64,000 nucleotides of DNA from Carpediemonas membranifera (taxonomy: Eukaryota; Fornicata): assembly GCA_019828565.1 (NCBI GenBank), contig JAHDYR010000020.1, forward strand, positions 167,769 to 231,768, in the 5' to 3' direction. The position numbers and the translations under genes are program-made. Below, piece by piece: positions 46,914 through 57,401 of this stretch. Under the pieces are notes generated by a model, which ran no database searches, was not told the origin of the DNA, and was given only the letters and a program-made list of their open reading frames with translations. Every line of letters starts with the position of its first letter. Position 1 is the first letter of the stretch.

Positions 46914-48371
46914 TTACTGGCCGTACTGCATCCGTACGGCCTGAGTCAGGCTCTTCATCCGCTCGACCTGCACGCTAAGCTCCTTCCGCTCCACGCTGAG
47001 CTCCCGGATCTGCTCCTTCATCTGGGCGATGGCGTCCCTGCGCTGTGTGCCAGTGCTGTCCCGCTGCGCCCTGAGACTCCTGATCTGCTCGTTCAACTCG
47101 GCCAGCTCCTCCTCCCTCGTCTTCACAAGGTCCAGTGTCGCCGTGTCCGCCACGGTCGCCAGACGCTGCTGCAGCGCCCGACGGTGCTCAACCCGCTGGG
47201 CGAGCTCAGATTCTGCAGTCTGAGCCAATATCTGACGGTCATGGTCGATCTGCGCCTTTCTTTCCTTCGTATCCGCCAAGGCCCGCTCGAGGTCCGCGAT
47301 CTGGCCCTTCGCGTGGTCAAGCTCGCTCTCCAACCTCCTACGCTCCTCGAGCACACGGCTGTGTTCCGCCTCGGCCTCCTCTAGGTCCAGAGACTGTGCG
47401 CCGGTCGCCCTGGTCGCTGCACTACGGCGGGCGTCGTCGGCAGCGTTCAAGTCGGCCTCCAGCTCGAGCAGCTTGCGTCTAAGCTCTCTGTTACGAGTTT
47501 CCTCAACTCTCTTCCTCTGTTCGAGGTCTGCGGCGAGTGACAGCAGCCGCGCGACCTCCTCCGACAGCTGCTGCACCTCGACGTTGCCCTCAGAGGCCGC
47601 CATGGCAGAGCTGCTGCGGGTGGTCTCGACGTCGGCTGTGACGCCGCGTATCGACATGCTAAGGGCCTCGACGGACGCGAGGAGGGCAGCGATACGGCCA
47701 GTGGCCCCGTCGGCGACAGTCTTGACGCTGCCAAGACTCACGGCCATGCGGTCGAGAGAGTCCCCGAACCGCCTGGCAAGCGTGTCAGCGCCTGCCTTTG
47801 CGACGGCAGCCTCCTGCCGCTTTTGCTCCACCGACGACGTCATTGTGCGAATGTTTCCCTCCGATGCATCCCGGAGGTCCCGTAGGCGGCGCTCCTCCTC
47901 TTCAACACGGCACTTGAGGGCTTCCCGCTCGTGGTTGACCGAGGCCTCCTCTCTGCGGAGACGCTCCGTCTCCTTGCGGACAGCATCCCGCTGCGTATTG
48001 AGGCGACGATGGGCGGCTGTATGGCGCTGGGTCTCCTTATCTAGTGCGTCCTCATGCTCTCGTTGGACATTCAGCTTTGAGGAGCGAAGGGCTTCCGTGT
48101 TGGCGCTGTAGCTGTTCTCGATGTTCGAGACACGGTCTCGGACACGACGGAGCTTGGACTTGAGGTCATCACGCTCCCACATGGCATGCTCAAGAGCGTC
48201 TTGCTTCTTTTGGAACTCGTTCTGGAGCTCCGCATGGAGGCGTTGGAAGCGACGGCGCTCGTCGTCAGCTTGTTGCGCTTGACAGCGAGAGGCAAAGACC
48301 ATTTGCTTCATACGCGTCAAGCGAGTGTTAGCTTCTTCCAAATACGTGAGAAGCTCCTGGCTTTGGTTCAT
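46914..48371 (-). CDS. Coiled-coil protein, 485 aa, unknown
   Basis: ATG at 48369-48371 (MNQSQELLTYLEEAN). Long Arg/Glu-rich coiled coils (1-190, 255-485) split by a less charged middle (VASLGSVKTVADGATG region). Looks like a flagellar, basal-body or cytoskeletal rod (CCDC/CFAP type), but no diagnostic motif. The reading frame continues upstream without an ATG. Stop TAA abuts the ATG of the RING-like gene. Confidence 0.75.
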   Translation of the reverse strand: MNQSQELLTYLEEANTRLTRMKQMVFASRCQAQQADDERRRFQRLHAELQNEFQKKQDALEHAMWERDDLKSKLRRVRDRVSNIENSYSANTEALRSSKLNVQREHEDALDKETQRHTAAHRRLNTQRDAVRKETERLRREEASVNHEREALKCRVEEEERRLRDLRDASEGNIRTMTSSVEQKRQEAAVAKAGADTLARRFGDSLDRMAVSLGSVKTVADGATGRIAALLASVEALSMSIRGVTADVETTRSSSAMAASEGNVEVQQLSEEVARLLSLAADLEQRKRVEETRNRELRRKLLELEADLNAADDARRSAATRATGAQSLDLEEAEAEHSRVLEERRRLESELDHAKGQIADLERALADTKERKAQIDHDRQILAQTAESELAQRVEHRRALQQRLATVADTATLDLVKTREEELAELNEQIRSLRAQRDSTGTQRRDAIAQMKEQIRELSVERKELSVQVERMKSLTQAVRMQYGQ

Positions 48372-48584
48372 AGGTCGATGTTGGCTTCGTGTATTCCGCA
48401 TAGCGACAATTGACCAGCCAGCACAGGCCGCCCTCACTGCGGTGACTCTCCTCAAGGGCCCTATGTGCGTCGAAATGGCCGATGACTGGATTGCGAGCTG
48501 CTCACCGTGCAAACTCGAGGCTGATGACTCGCCCCGGGACATCAGTAGCACGTGCTGCCGTTTATTCAATAATCTATCGTACTA

Positions 48585-49892
48585 TTACACCGCCGCTAGC
48601 AGGGACATGCCGCTCTCGCCACTCCCCACGCGGCCGTGGCTCCACCTAGAGAGCAGGGTCTCGTTCTTGAGCATGCCGCGGCGGTAGAGATCGTACTCCA
48701 TGAGCAGGTACGCCGAGGACGACTGGAACCGTTTGAATGAATCAAACGAGAGTGTCTGTGCGACCTCGATTTCCATGGGCCGGAACATGTCGGCGGACGC
48801 CCTGGTACCCTCGCTCAGCTTCTTCACACAGAGGGTAACCTGTCTCCGGGCATGGTCGAACACGTTCACCAGCCGGGGCGCGTTGTCCGCTACAAACTCG
48901 CTATATATCTGCCACGCCAGTGCGTTTGTGACCCGTGACCGGAAGCGGTGGACCTGCATGAAGAAGTCCAGATTCTCGTCACTCCGCTCGACCTGGAGGA
49001 AGCGCCTAAAGTATGCCAGAGAAACATCGTCCCGGATGATGTCTGGCAGTGACGGGGCGATGCCGCACGACTTGGTGAGGCTGACGGCGTATAGCACGCC
49101 GAGGCAGTACATGACACCGCAGACAGAATCTACAATGAGGTACGTCGTCGAGGGGGCGTGGTTCGAGAAAGCTATGAAGTACAGTACCATCCTAGAGGCG
49201 CTGTACATCCAGGCGGCGACGGACACGATGAGGGTGTCTGTGGAGACGAATAGCATGACGACTTTGGAGAACAGGATGACGAACATGCCGGCAGACGTCA
49301 GCATGAAGAACACGACGACATCAACCAGACGGTGGACGTCGTTGTCCGAGAACATGGCGAACTGTTGCATGATCAAGTAGGCCAGGACGATGGCGAACGA
49401 TGCTACCCACAGAAGGAGGTTCATCACAAGGAACACGACGTAGTTGAGGATGGTGGATATGCCGGCCGCCCGTGTGGTGTAATACACCTTGAATATGGCG
49501 TTCAGGAAGGACTGCATGACGATGCAGACGAGGAAGAAGTGCGTGGCGTTCGACAGGAGGAGCTCTAGAACGTAGAACGTCCGCTCCATGCCAGATCCAC
49601 TGTCGTCGAGGTCACTGGACTGTTCTTTGAAGATGGAGACGTACAGGAGCACCACATAGAGGATCGAGTAGACTGAGATGTAGCTCAGCAAAAGGCTCGA
49701 ATTGAACCATGGAATCTGCGCATCGGTGAGGCGGGACTGTCGTATGCTGCTCTTGTAGTATTGCCCGTGCTGTACTTGGTGGAGTGTGAGGCACAAGAGG
49801 AACAATGCAGCGAAGAAAAGGGAAAGGTGGCAAAACGCCGAGAGAACTAAATGGATGAGACTTAATTCGAAGCTTGTATCACCGTCTGGCAT
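48585..49892 (-). CDS. Seven-transmembrane RGS protein (AtRGS1-like layout), 435 aa
   Basis: ATG at 49890-49892 (MPDGDTSFELS), chosen because a promoter core lies 69 bp upstream and the open frame beyond it enters repeat D. Seven hydrophobic spans, about residues 10-280. C-terminal RGS domain, about 289-405: LAYFRRFLQVERSDENLDFF, ALAWQIYSEFV, then VAQTLSFDSFKRFQSSSAYL, with the helical spacing of G-alpha GTPase activators. Such 7TM-RGS fusions are known in plants and a few protists. It implies heterotrimeric G-protein signalling. The ligand is unknown. Confidence 0.85.
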   Translation of the reverse strand: MPDGDTSFELSLIHLVLSAFCHLSLFFAALFLLCLTLHQVQHGQYYKSSIRQSRLTDAQIPWFNSSLLLSYISVYSILYVVLLYVSIFKEQSSDLDDSGSGMERTFYVLELLLSNATHFFLVCIVMQSFLNAIFKVYYTTRAAGISTILNYVVFLVMNLLLWVASFAIVLAYLIMQQFAMFSDNDVHRLVDVVVFFMLTSAGMFVILFSKVVMLFVSTDTLIVSVAAWMYSASRMVLYFIAFSNHAPSTTYLIVDSVCGVMYCLGVLYAVSLTKSCGIAPSLPDIIRDDVSLAYFRRFLQVERSDENLDFFMQVHRFRSRVTNALAWQIYSEFVADNAPRLVNVFDHARRQVTLCVKKLSEGTRASADMFRPMEIEVAQTLSFDSFKRFQSSSAYLLMEYDLYRRGMLKNETLLSRWSHGRVGSGESGMSLLAAV

Positions 49893-49960
49893 ATTTGACT
49901 TTGCAATGATGAAGCTAAGAGGCGCGGTTCCGTTAGGTGGAAGAACGCCGATGACGTATG

Positions 49961-49970
49961 GTGCAGTTTT
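49961..49970. promoter_or_regulatory. Putative promoter decamer (GTGCAGTTTT)
   Basis: 68 bp upstream of the 7TM-RGS ATG. Confidence 0.35.
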
Positions 49971-50006
49971 GCATTCGGACGCCTGCTCCAGATCCTCAAG
50001 CGTCAG

Positions 50007-50191
50007 AATGAGGCTGTGAACGGCAAGTGGGCCCGAGACCGCATGCTGGGAGACATCGCGGCGTCTCTCATCCGGGACAACTACACTATCTTCAACGTCT
50101 ACCGGCCAGGTGGGGGCTGCTTCGGCGGCCATCTAACCAGGCAACAAGTCACCTCATGCCGCGCGGGGCGCGGTTTTGCTGATGTTTACGT
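50007..50191 (+). repeat. Dispersed repeat D, most complete copy (185 bp)
   Basis: Left 121 bp equal 43477-43597 (inverted); right 80 bp equal 8527-8607. The copies elsewhere are complementary fragments overlapping by under 20 bp. An open + frame reads LLQILKRQNEAVNGKWARD and onward through both parts, so the repeat may derive from a coding sequence. Confidence 0.8.
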
Positions 50192-50391
50192 GAGCGTGAA
50201 TAAATTGAGTTTTGCATCGCTGATTGGTCAGGTGCACCTTGTAGTAGTAGTTTCTCAACCTCGGCTCCATTCCCACCGTCTCAGAGAACCACTCCCCCTC
50301 CTTAACCCACAAAGATAAGACCCGAGTCCCGACCACAGGCTGTCGCCTGACCGCGGCCCATCCAACAGACACACTCAAACCTACTCACAGT

Positions 50392-52666
50392 TTACTTCAT
50401 GACGTGGCTGCCGAAGGTGAGGGTCGTCAGGCTCTCCTCGTCGAGCTCACCGACCTCACCAGCAGCGACCATCCTCACCGCGTCGAGAGAGAGCTCGCCC
50501 GCCTCCTTCACCGACATGCGGCCGATGTTGGAGACGTTGTTCTTGATGGATACGTAGGTCTGAAGCATCCGCTGCTTGTACAGGTGCTTCAGCGCAGCTC
50601 TCTTGGGTTTCATCGAGGGTGTCAGCAGGTTGTTCTCGATAGTCCACTCATTAGGATCCAGAATCACAGCCTTGGGGAACTCGAACGGTCTCAGCCCGGC
50701 ATTCTTGCAGGCTGCGTAGAGCTCCTCATGGACCTTCATGACGATGTCGAGGTCCCTCATTCTTGCCTCGTACGCCACGGACTTGTCCTTGCCGAGCTCG
50801 GCCCACCATTGGTCGACCATGGTCTTGTTGGGGACGACCACAGCAACCAGGAAGCTCTCGTACCGGTTTCCGTAGATGAAGATCGACCCGACTGCGGGGC
50901 AGTTGGCCGTGCAGACGTCCTCGATGGCCGAGCCGCACACGAATTCACCCTGTGCCATCTTGAAGATGTTCCGCTTACGGTCGATGAGCTTGAGCCTGTT
51001 GCCGGGCAGCATCTCGCCGATGTCCCCTGTGTGGAACCAGCCGTCATCGTCAATCACCTCAGCCGTCTTGTCCTCGGCCTTGTAGTAGCCCTTGAAGATG
51101 TTCCCGCCCTTGAGCAGCACCTCGCCGCGGGGGTTGGGGCTGTCGCTGACGAGGTAATCGAGGTCGGGCACGTCGATCAGCTTGATCTGCAGGTTGCCCT
51201 CAGGCACGCCGACGTTGCCCATGTCCTGAACCCCCTCGAGCTGGGCGGCAGCGGTACTAGTGCTCTCCGTCATGCCGTATCCCTCGATGATGGGCGACCC
51301 GAACACGATCTGGACGAACTCGTTGATCTGGGCGGGAAGAGGGGCCGAGCCAGTGAATATGAGACGCACGTTGCCCCCGATGACTTGCTCCGTCTTCTTG
51401 AATACGCGTTTGACGAGGAAGTTGGGCTCCTGACGGGACTTTCCGCCGAACAGAGCCTTCCTCTTCTGGCCGTACGCCGTGGTGAAGACAAAGCGGGATA
51501 GCGCAGGCTTGGCGGCGATTTTGGAGCTGACGGCGTCGAACATGCGGCTGAGGATGCGGGGGACGGCGGGCAGGATCGTCGGCCTGAGCACGGCGACGTC
51601 GTCCATGATCTTGCGGGTGTCGCCCTGGTAGAACGCCACGCCCGCGACGTTGTAGTGGGCGAGGAAGGAGATGACCCGCATGAAGATGTGGGCGCAGGGA
51701 AGGTAGGAAATGAGCGTGTCATACTCGCCCGCCCGCACCATGGCGGGGGTACGGGCCGGCCAGTACGACATGAACGAGGTCACGGCCCACATGACGTTGC
51801 TGTGGGTGATTACGACGCCCTTTGGGTCGCCGGTGGTCCCGGAAGTGTAGACGAAGGAAAGTTCGTCCTCGGGGGTCACGGTCTCCGTCACCTCACTAGG
51901 GTGGGCCCTGCCCTCGGCCAGCACCTGTGAGAACGAGTGGGTAAGCATGGCGCACATGTGGTCGCGCTCGTCGGCGGCGACGGTGTCGAGGGACATCGTC
52001 ACGTGATCAGGGACGTCCAGGGCATGCTCGGCGAGGTCGGGGCGGACGGCACGGAGGAGGGCGGCGTCGTCGGGGCGGTAGTCGAAGAGGACCATGGTCT
52101 TGACAGCCTCGCAGCAGGGCTCGTCCCACAGCTGTCTGAGGAGGGGCAGGTGCTCGGCGGCCACGAGGATGGCCGTGATGTCCGAATTGGGGACGATATA
52201 GCGCACGTCCTCGATGCCCTGGCTGTCGTACAGGGGCACGGTGATAATGCCACGGGCAGCACATGCGAAGTCTGCGACGGCCCACTCGACGCGGTTCTTT
52301 GACATGATGCCGACCTTGTCGCCCTTTTTGAAGCCAAGACCCGCAAGACCAGCGCTAAACTCGGTAATGAGCTGCATAGCGTCCTTGTAGGAAAGCCTGT
52401 GTGAGGGTGTCGAGAGGGGATGGTGGAAATGGACCCGTGTGATGGTTAAATCCACAGCTCCATGGTGTGAAAACGTACCATTCGAAGTCACCACGAGATT
52501 TGGGCTCAAAGGTCCTGGTACCGAAGCACTTGGCGTCAGGATTGGACTTGGCCGTCATCTCGATGATAGAGGAGCAATTCTTCCAGTCTGAGGGAAGTTG
52601 GATGTCTGGGAAGGACTGTTTGAAAACAGCCTCGTGTATTTCAGTGGTATCAGCATTATCCGCCAT
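50392..52666 (-). CDS. Long-chain acyl-CoA synthetase (ACSL), 730 aa
   Basis: Exons 52479-52666 and 50392-52396; the 82-nt intron 52397-52478 (GTACGT...CCTCACACAG) joins GDFEW to LSYKDAMQL, the ACSL start of the adenylation fold. Motifs: YTSGTTGDPKGVVITHSN (P-loop), YLPCAHIFMR, EGYGMTESTS, WFHTGDIGEM, and DRKRNIFKMAQGEFV (FACS signature). It activates C12-C20 fatty acids. There is no signal anchor at the N-terminus. It is the second-longest intron in a set otherwise below 40 nt, besides that of kinesin-9. Confidence 0.95.
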
Positions 52667-53091
52667 GAGCAGCGTGCTCTTGCTGGAATGAATTTGAGCG
52701 AAGTGCGAAAGAGTCGAAAGATTCGATGATATGCCCTGGCATGGCCTTGTATTTGATTGAGTCGGGCTCGACTGCTCTCCGGATGTCTGGCAATGTGTTG
52801 CTCTGACCCAACACCGGTCTCCGGCAAATTTATGACTGATGGGTTCGACTCACGGCTGTCAAGTGCAGTAAACACTGCGCTTTAAGGTTATTAACAACAC
52901 TACTGGCCACCTCCGCGACCCTGGAGGTTGTTGGCTGGGCTATCGAGGTGTGCGGATGCCCCGAACACTGTACTGTTCATCCTTGGGTGCAGTGGTTGAC
53001 CATAGAACTCGGTCCAGAGTTCTTCAACCGCGCCATGTATACATAGGTCGCAGCGATGCACACTCAGTAAGAAAGAAGCTAACAGTGTTTA
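52667..53091. other. Intergenic, no supported gene (425 bp)
   Basis: Contains two decamer-like cores back to back near 52862-52885 (GTGCAGTAAA and CACTGCGC), about 200 bp from the ACSL ATG. No coding frame supported. Confidence 0.45.
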
Positions 53092-55611
53092 CTAGAAGTC
53101 GCCAAGGCACTCGCCCGAATAATCGGCCTCGTTGCCGCATGGAACCAGTTCAACGCACTCAACGGCGCCAGGTGCGATTGTCGTCCAGAAGGCGGGCTCA
53201 TCTGGGTTCAGATCCCGCGCCCGGTCGAAGTCCCGCGCAGCCCCGATGTACTCGGCCATCTCCTTATAGCAGAAGCCGCGGCGATACAGGGCGCGTGCAT
53301 TGGTGGGCTGGTGCGTGATGACCGTGGTGAAGTCGTCCACAGCTGCCTCGAGGCTGCCTTTCATCTGATACGCCTTGGCCCGCTCATGCACGATGGCGAC
53401 GCGCTGAGGTGGCCACTCCATGTACTGGATCGAGGCGAAACGGGACACGTGGACGCCCGCAGTTGCTTCAGAGGAGAGGGTGAAGGCCTCGATCGCCTCG
53501 TCCCACGCTTCACACTTCGCACATGCGATACCGAGGTAATAGGCTGCCTTCCCGACTAGCTCTGCAGGGGTAGTCTTCCTTGCCGCCAAAGCTTTCCTGA
53601 ACGCCACACAGGCCTCTCTTGCCCGGCCCAATTCGATGAGGATGCGGCCAAGGTCGTAGTACTGGACGGGTTGCGGGTCTGAGGCAGCCAGAGCCTCGCG
53701 GATCCGACCCTCTGCTGGGCCATACTGCTCAATCTCAAAAAGATTCACCGCCATGGCCGTGATAGTGTTGGACAAGAGCAGCTTCCGCTTCTGGTCTGGG
53801 TTGCGGAAGCCTTGCAGAATCTCGATGCCCTGTTGGAGATAATCGGAAGCCTCCTCGTGTCGGCTGGTCTTCTCACAGACCTCAGCCAACGATCTGTACA
53901 CGGCAAAGAGGTCGTCGTTGTCGGCTAGGACCGCTATCCTGCGTCTAAATGGGTCGGCGCAGCGGGAGTCCGAGTTCCAGAACGACAGCCACGTCTGGTC
54001 GACCGGCAGGGTCCTAGGGAAGACGCCGTAGACTGACAGGCTCTCGGGCTTCTCCACAGTGTAGTCTGGCCGCTTTCCGTGCCGTGCAGCATCAGCCCAT
54101 CGCGCGACATCCTCCAACGAAGACGTGTCATCACGATGCTTGACAATGAGAATGAGGGCCACGCGGAGGTCGAAGTACGCCTGCTGATACTTGCGGCCTC
54201 TGAGCCACACGAGACCTCTGTTGAAGAAGAGGTGCCACAGTGACGGGGGCACGCCGGGGATGTCGACGACATCAGCGTCAAAATCCGTGATGGGCCCGAC
54301 ATCATGGGCTGCCAGACGGCGCCAAGGGTGGAACGCGGGGCAGATCCGTGACATCGGGGGCAAGTTGGTCGAATCGTATCGGCATGAGATAATAAGATGT
54401 TTGACCGCTTCCGGTGTGTCATGTGCCATCTCCAAGCGCAGTGCCTCCGTGAAGTTGTCCACGGCCGGCCCATACTCCAGCAGCTGGTGGTATGCCCGGC
54501 CCAGCAGTTCCCGGACGCGGGGGCAGCCGGGCTCATCGTCCATGCACCGCTTCAGCGCGACCGTGGCGTCGTTGGCCCTGCCTGCGAACAGTGATCCGAG
54601 CCCGAGGAAGTACCATGCGTACGTGACGTCATTGTGGCTCGCAACCACGCCCCGCAGCTCGTCAAGGGCCTCCTGTGCCTCCCCTGCGGCTTGCAGTGCG
54701 AGTGCATGGCAGACCCTGTACTTAGGTGCCGCTTCCACGATCCTGAGGGCAAGACCGGCGTCCTTGACAGAGGTGTCGACCCGACCGAGGATCCGGTAGC
54801 AGTTCGCCCGGTGGAACAGCGTGTCAGCTCTCGCCACGTTCTCGCTAGCAGGCAGCTTGAGTGCATTCGAGAAGTCGTCCATGGCCTCGTCGAACTGGTC
54901 CAGCAGGTACCGTGCCAGACCGCGGTTGTTGTAGTAGCGGGCCTTCTTCTCGAGCTCGAGGGCCATGGAGAAGTACTTCACCGCCTCTGCGTACTGATCA
55001 GCGTCAATCAGCACCTCGCCGAGTTCATTCATGACATCCGGGTCTGAACGGCCTTGCATGGCCTCGCGCATGGCGTGGATGGCGCTGTGGACATCCTTGC
55101 TGCGGAGTACTCGGGCCAGGGCAAGATGCGAGTCGCTGTGGCCGGGATTGATTGCCAGTGATGCCCTGAAATCCCTTTCAGCATGGTCGTATTCACCGAG
55201 ATCGTAGTAAATGAGCCCCCGGTTGTAAAACTGGATATGGTGGCGTGTATCGAGCCGAATCGCCTCAGTGAAGTCAGCCATGGAGTCTTCCAGTTCCCCT
55301 AACGCGTACTGGCACTCTCCCCGACAGTTCCAGAAGGCCCACATGTCGCCCTCAAGGCCGATGGCCATCGAAGCGTCAAAAATGCCTCTGTCGAAAATTT
55401 TCATCTTCTGGTGACACCTAGCACGTGCAAAGAAGTACCGTGCTACTGCTGGGCTGCGGTTGATGGCCCCAGTAAAAATTTCGTACGCTTTCTCAATGTT
55501 TCCCAAGCCGTATTCCTTCTTTCCAACGAGATACATCTCCGCTGCCTCTTCTATTGCCTTCTGACGCTCAGCTTCCCGTTTCCTCTGCTGGTAGCCCCAA
55601 GCAAACGACAT
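53092..55611 (-). CDS. Large tetratricopeptide-repeat protein, 839 aa
   Basis: ATG at 55609-55611 (MSFAWGYQQRKREAE). At least twelve TPR-like 34-residue units, clearest in ARYFFARARCHQKMKIFDRG, YNRGLIYYDLGEYDHAERDF, YNNRGLARYLLDQFDEAMDD and near the end ALYRRGFCYKEMAEYIGAAR. One break in the middle (DITNFDADVVDIPGVPPSLW region) separates two TPR arrays. Similar in layout to TTC6-like or intraflagellar TPR proteins, though the partner is unknown. Fragments such as YYDLGRILIELGRAREACVA confirm continuous coding. Confidence 0.85.
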   Translation of the reverse strand: MSFAWGYQQRKREAERQKAIEEAAEMYLVGKKEYGLGNIEKAYEIFTGAINRSPAVARYFFARARCHQKMKIFDRGIFDASMAIGLEGDMWAFWNCRGECQYALGELEDSMADFTEAIRLDTRHHIQFYNRGLIYYDLGEYDHAERDFRASLAINPGHSDSHLALARVLRSKDVHSAIHAMREAMQGRSDPDVMNELGEVLIDADQYAEAVKYFSMALELEKKARYYNNRGLARYLLDQFDEAMDDFSNALKLPASENVARADTLFHRANCYRILGRVDTSVKDAGLALRIVEAAPKYRVCHALALQAAGEAQEALDELRGVVASHNDVTYAWYFLGLGSLFAGRANDATVALKRCMDDEPGCPRVRELLGRAYHQLLEYGPAVDNFTEALRLEMAHDTPEAVKHLIISCRYDSTNLPPMSRICPAFHPWRRLAAHDVGPITDFDADVVDIPGVPPSLWHLFFNRGLVWLRGRKYQQAYFDLRVALILIVKHRDDTSSLEDVARWADAARHGKRPDYTVEKPESLSVYGVFPRTLPVDQTWLSFWNSDSRCADPFRRRIAVLADNDDLFAVYRSLAEVCEKTSRHEEASDYLQQGIEILQGFRNPDQKRKLLLSNTITAMAVNLFEIEQYGPAEGRIREALAASDPQPVQYYDLGRILIELGRAREACVAFRKALAARKTTPAELVGKAAYYLGIACAKCEAWDEAIEAFTLSSEATAGVHVSRFASIQYMEWPPQRVAIVHERAKAYQMKGSLEAAVDDFTTVITHQPTNARALYRRGFCYKEMAEYIGAARDFDRARDLNPDEPAFWTTIAPGAVECVELVPCGNEADYSGECLGDF

Positions 55612-56023
55612 CGTTTTTTGGTCTTACCCTGCGCGCCGATCAAGATTTACCACAATAAGTCGGGATTGTGCACATATATGGTTGAACCTTGTGTCTCCCA
55701 ATGCATATATGTCCAGCATATCTGCGGAGAAGCATTCGTACCCGGCCCCAAGGCCTTCCTCGGTGACGTCGAGGGTGAGGTATACTTCTCGACCCTCGGT
55801 GGGAAGTTCGTCGGGCAACAGTCTCGCCGCCAAAGATATGCGCCATGTCGCCGAGTTGGAGAAGAATTTGTGTGTGGGTGAGTTCTGTTGGCTCCCGTTG
55901 CACGCGTGGGTCGGCGAGGCTTGTGGAGGCGGTGCTGCCTACAGCATGTGAGTCCCATGGAATCTCAATACTCCCGAATCCCGCCTCTCGCCCAGGTACA
56001 ACGTGCGTCGGCTGCATGTTTAC
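55612..56023. other. Intergenic, coding-like on both strands but unresolved (412 bp)
   Basis: On + a frame reads FVPGPKAFLGDVEGEVYFS; on minus another reads LPTEGREVYLTLDVTEEGLG, each breaking near 55820-55840. G/C-rich third positions occur in both. No start, splice junction or family could be established. Either a decayed gene or an exon of an unrecognised one. Confidence 0.35.
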
Positions 56024-56401
56024 TCAGAAGGACATGACCCACTCGTAGACGGCGTCGACGGTGCGCTGGCCGGTGTACTTGACGGGGTTCGACGACTGGC
56101 CCGTGAACGCAAGGATCGAGGGGACGCCGCGGATCTCGAAACGGCCGGACAGGTCGCGGTTCTCGGTCGCGTCGACGGTGAATGCGCAGACACCAGTGGT
56201 CTGGAGGCGAAGGGCGAGCTCCTCGAAGGGCTCGTGCCACTTCTTGCAGTGGCCGCACCAGGGTGCGTAGAAGGTGACGATGGCGACGTCGCACTTGGCG
56301 ATCTCCTCGTCGAAGTTGGCTTCGCTCAGTTGAACGACTTCGCAGAACGCTGAGGCGATCAAGACGAAGAGAAGGGTAATTGAGAGCAGCTTTCTGTTCA
56401 T
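56024..56401 (-). CDS. Single-domain protein disulfide isomerase (secreted thioredoxin), 125 aa
   Basis: ATG at 56399-56401. Cleavable signal peptide (MNRKLLSITLLFVLIASAFC), then a thioredoxin fold with the active site FYAPWCGHCKKW (CGHC), cis-Pro in IRGVPSILAF and a closing helix. No KDEL-type retention signal; the chain ends EWVMSF. It catalyses disulfide exchange in the ER lumen or secretory path. Short single-domain PDIs occur in diplomonads and relatives. Confidence 0.92.
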   Translation of the reverse strand: MNRKLLSITLLFVLIASAFCEVVQLSEANFDEEIAKCDVAIVTFYAPWCGHCKKWHEPFEELALRLQTTGVCAFTVDATENRDLSGRFEIRGVPSILAFTGQSSNPVKYTGQRTVDAVYEWVMSF

Positions 56402-56753
56402 TTCGGGTTTCTGTGCAGAATTGCCGCGTCAGTGCATGTCAGCGGGTGTCAACAGCGCCGATGACATGCCACGGCGGTGAAAACGTGAACAAGAATCAAC
56501 GTGTGGTATTATACTACCGAATCCACCAAAGCGCATTGCAGACAGTTCTCACATGCTGGAGAGTGTTCGCATCGACCACTTTGCCCGGCCTTGGCTGACA
56601 AATACGTAGCTCATTTATGGTATACATAGGGCCGAGTCCACCCTGCTTAAGCGTACCAATTTTGTTGGCATACTTCCCACGGCGGGGAAGTCCCACAATC
56701 ACCAATTGATACGTAATGGATATACGAGATCGTCCGAACGAGTGAAATGCCGT

Positions 56754-57229
56754 TGGGGATAGAATGGCTCTCTATTCAGTGCTAGTCGCAGTGGTTGAGC
56801 CTACGGGTGTGAGTGCTGAGGGTGGATTGAGTCAGCCGAGTCGTAATCTTAGACGACTTCAGAAATTAAGGTTGGGAATTTAAAAAATAAAGATGGGTCA
56901 GCCATCCTGTATGAGCTTCTATCTTGATGCAATCGTGCGAGTTTTAGCCCTCTCAGACCTCTATTCGTCATGTTCGATGTCTGTCGAAATCGAAGTTTGG
57001 GCCGACTCCAAACACATACTTCCAGTGTGCGCCCGCTGGTAATGGCCCGGATCCAGATGTTAGAGAGCTATACAAGCTTTATGGCAGAGCGACAGCGATT
57101 CGATGGTTGTAGTCGAGGTGAAAGTATCGCTCAGCTTCGGACCCGCAGACTCGAGAGGATTTCGAAAGTCAGGTGAACATGTCGCCAACCAAATTGACGG
57201 AGGATATAGCTCTTGCATGGCCTATGAAG
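56754..57229 (+). repeat. Dispersed repeat A, copy 2 (about 475 bp)
   Basis: Partner of 41897-42368. Confidence 0.85.
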
Positions 57230-57401
57230 CTATTAGATGGCAATTTGGGTGATCCAGCGGACCCCAGTCGGGCCCAGACGTTCGTACAGAATCACAAGAC
57301 AGCCTCGAGTCAGCCCACCCCATTCGCCAATGTGGTCTGTGGCCATGACATTTTATCACTGCCACATGCCAGGTGAGCCGGTCTGGCTTGGTTCTTGTCG
57401 T

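Larger units (their letters stand above)
49893..50391. other. Divergent-looking intergenic with full repeat D (499 bp)
   Basis: Contains the promoter core 49961-49970 and repeat D 50007-50191. Remaining sequence has no supported feature. Confidence 0.5.
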
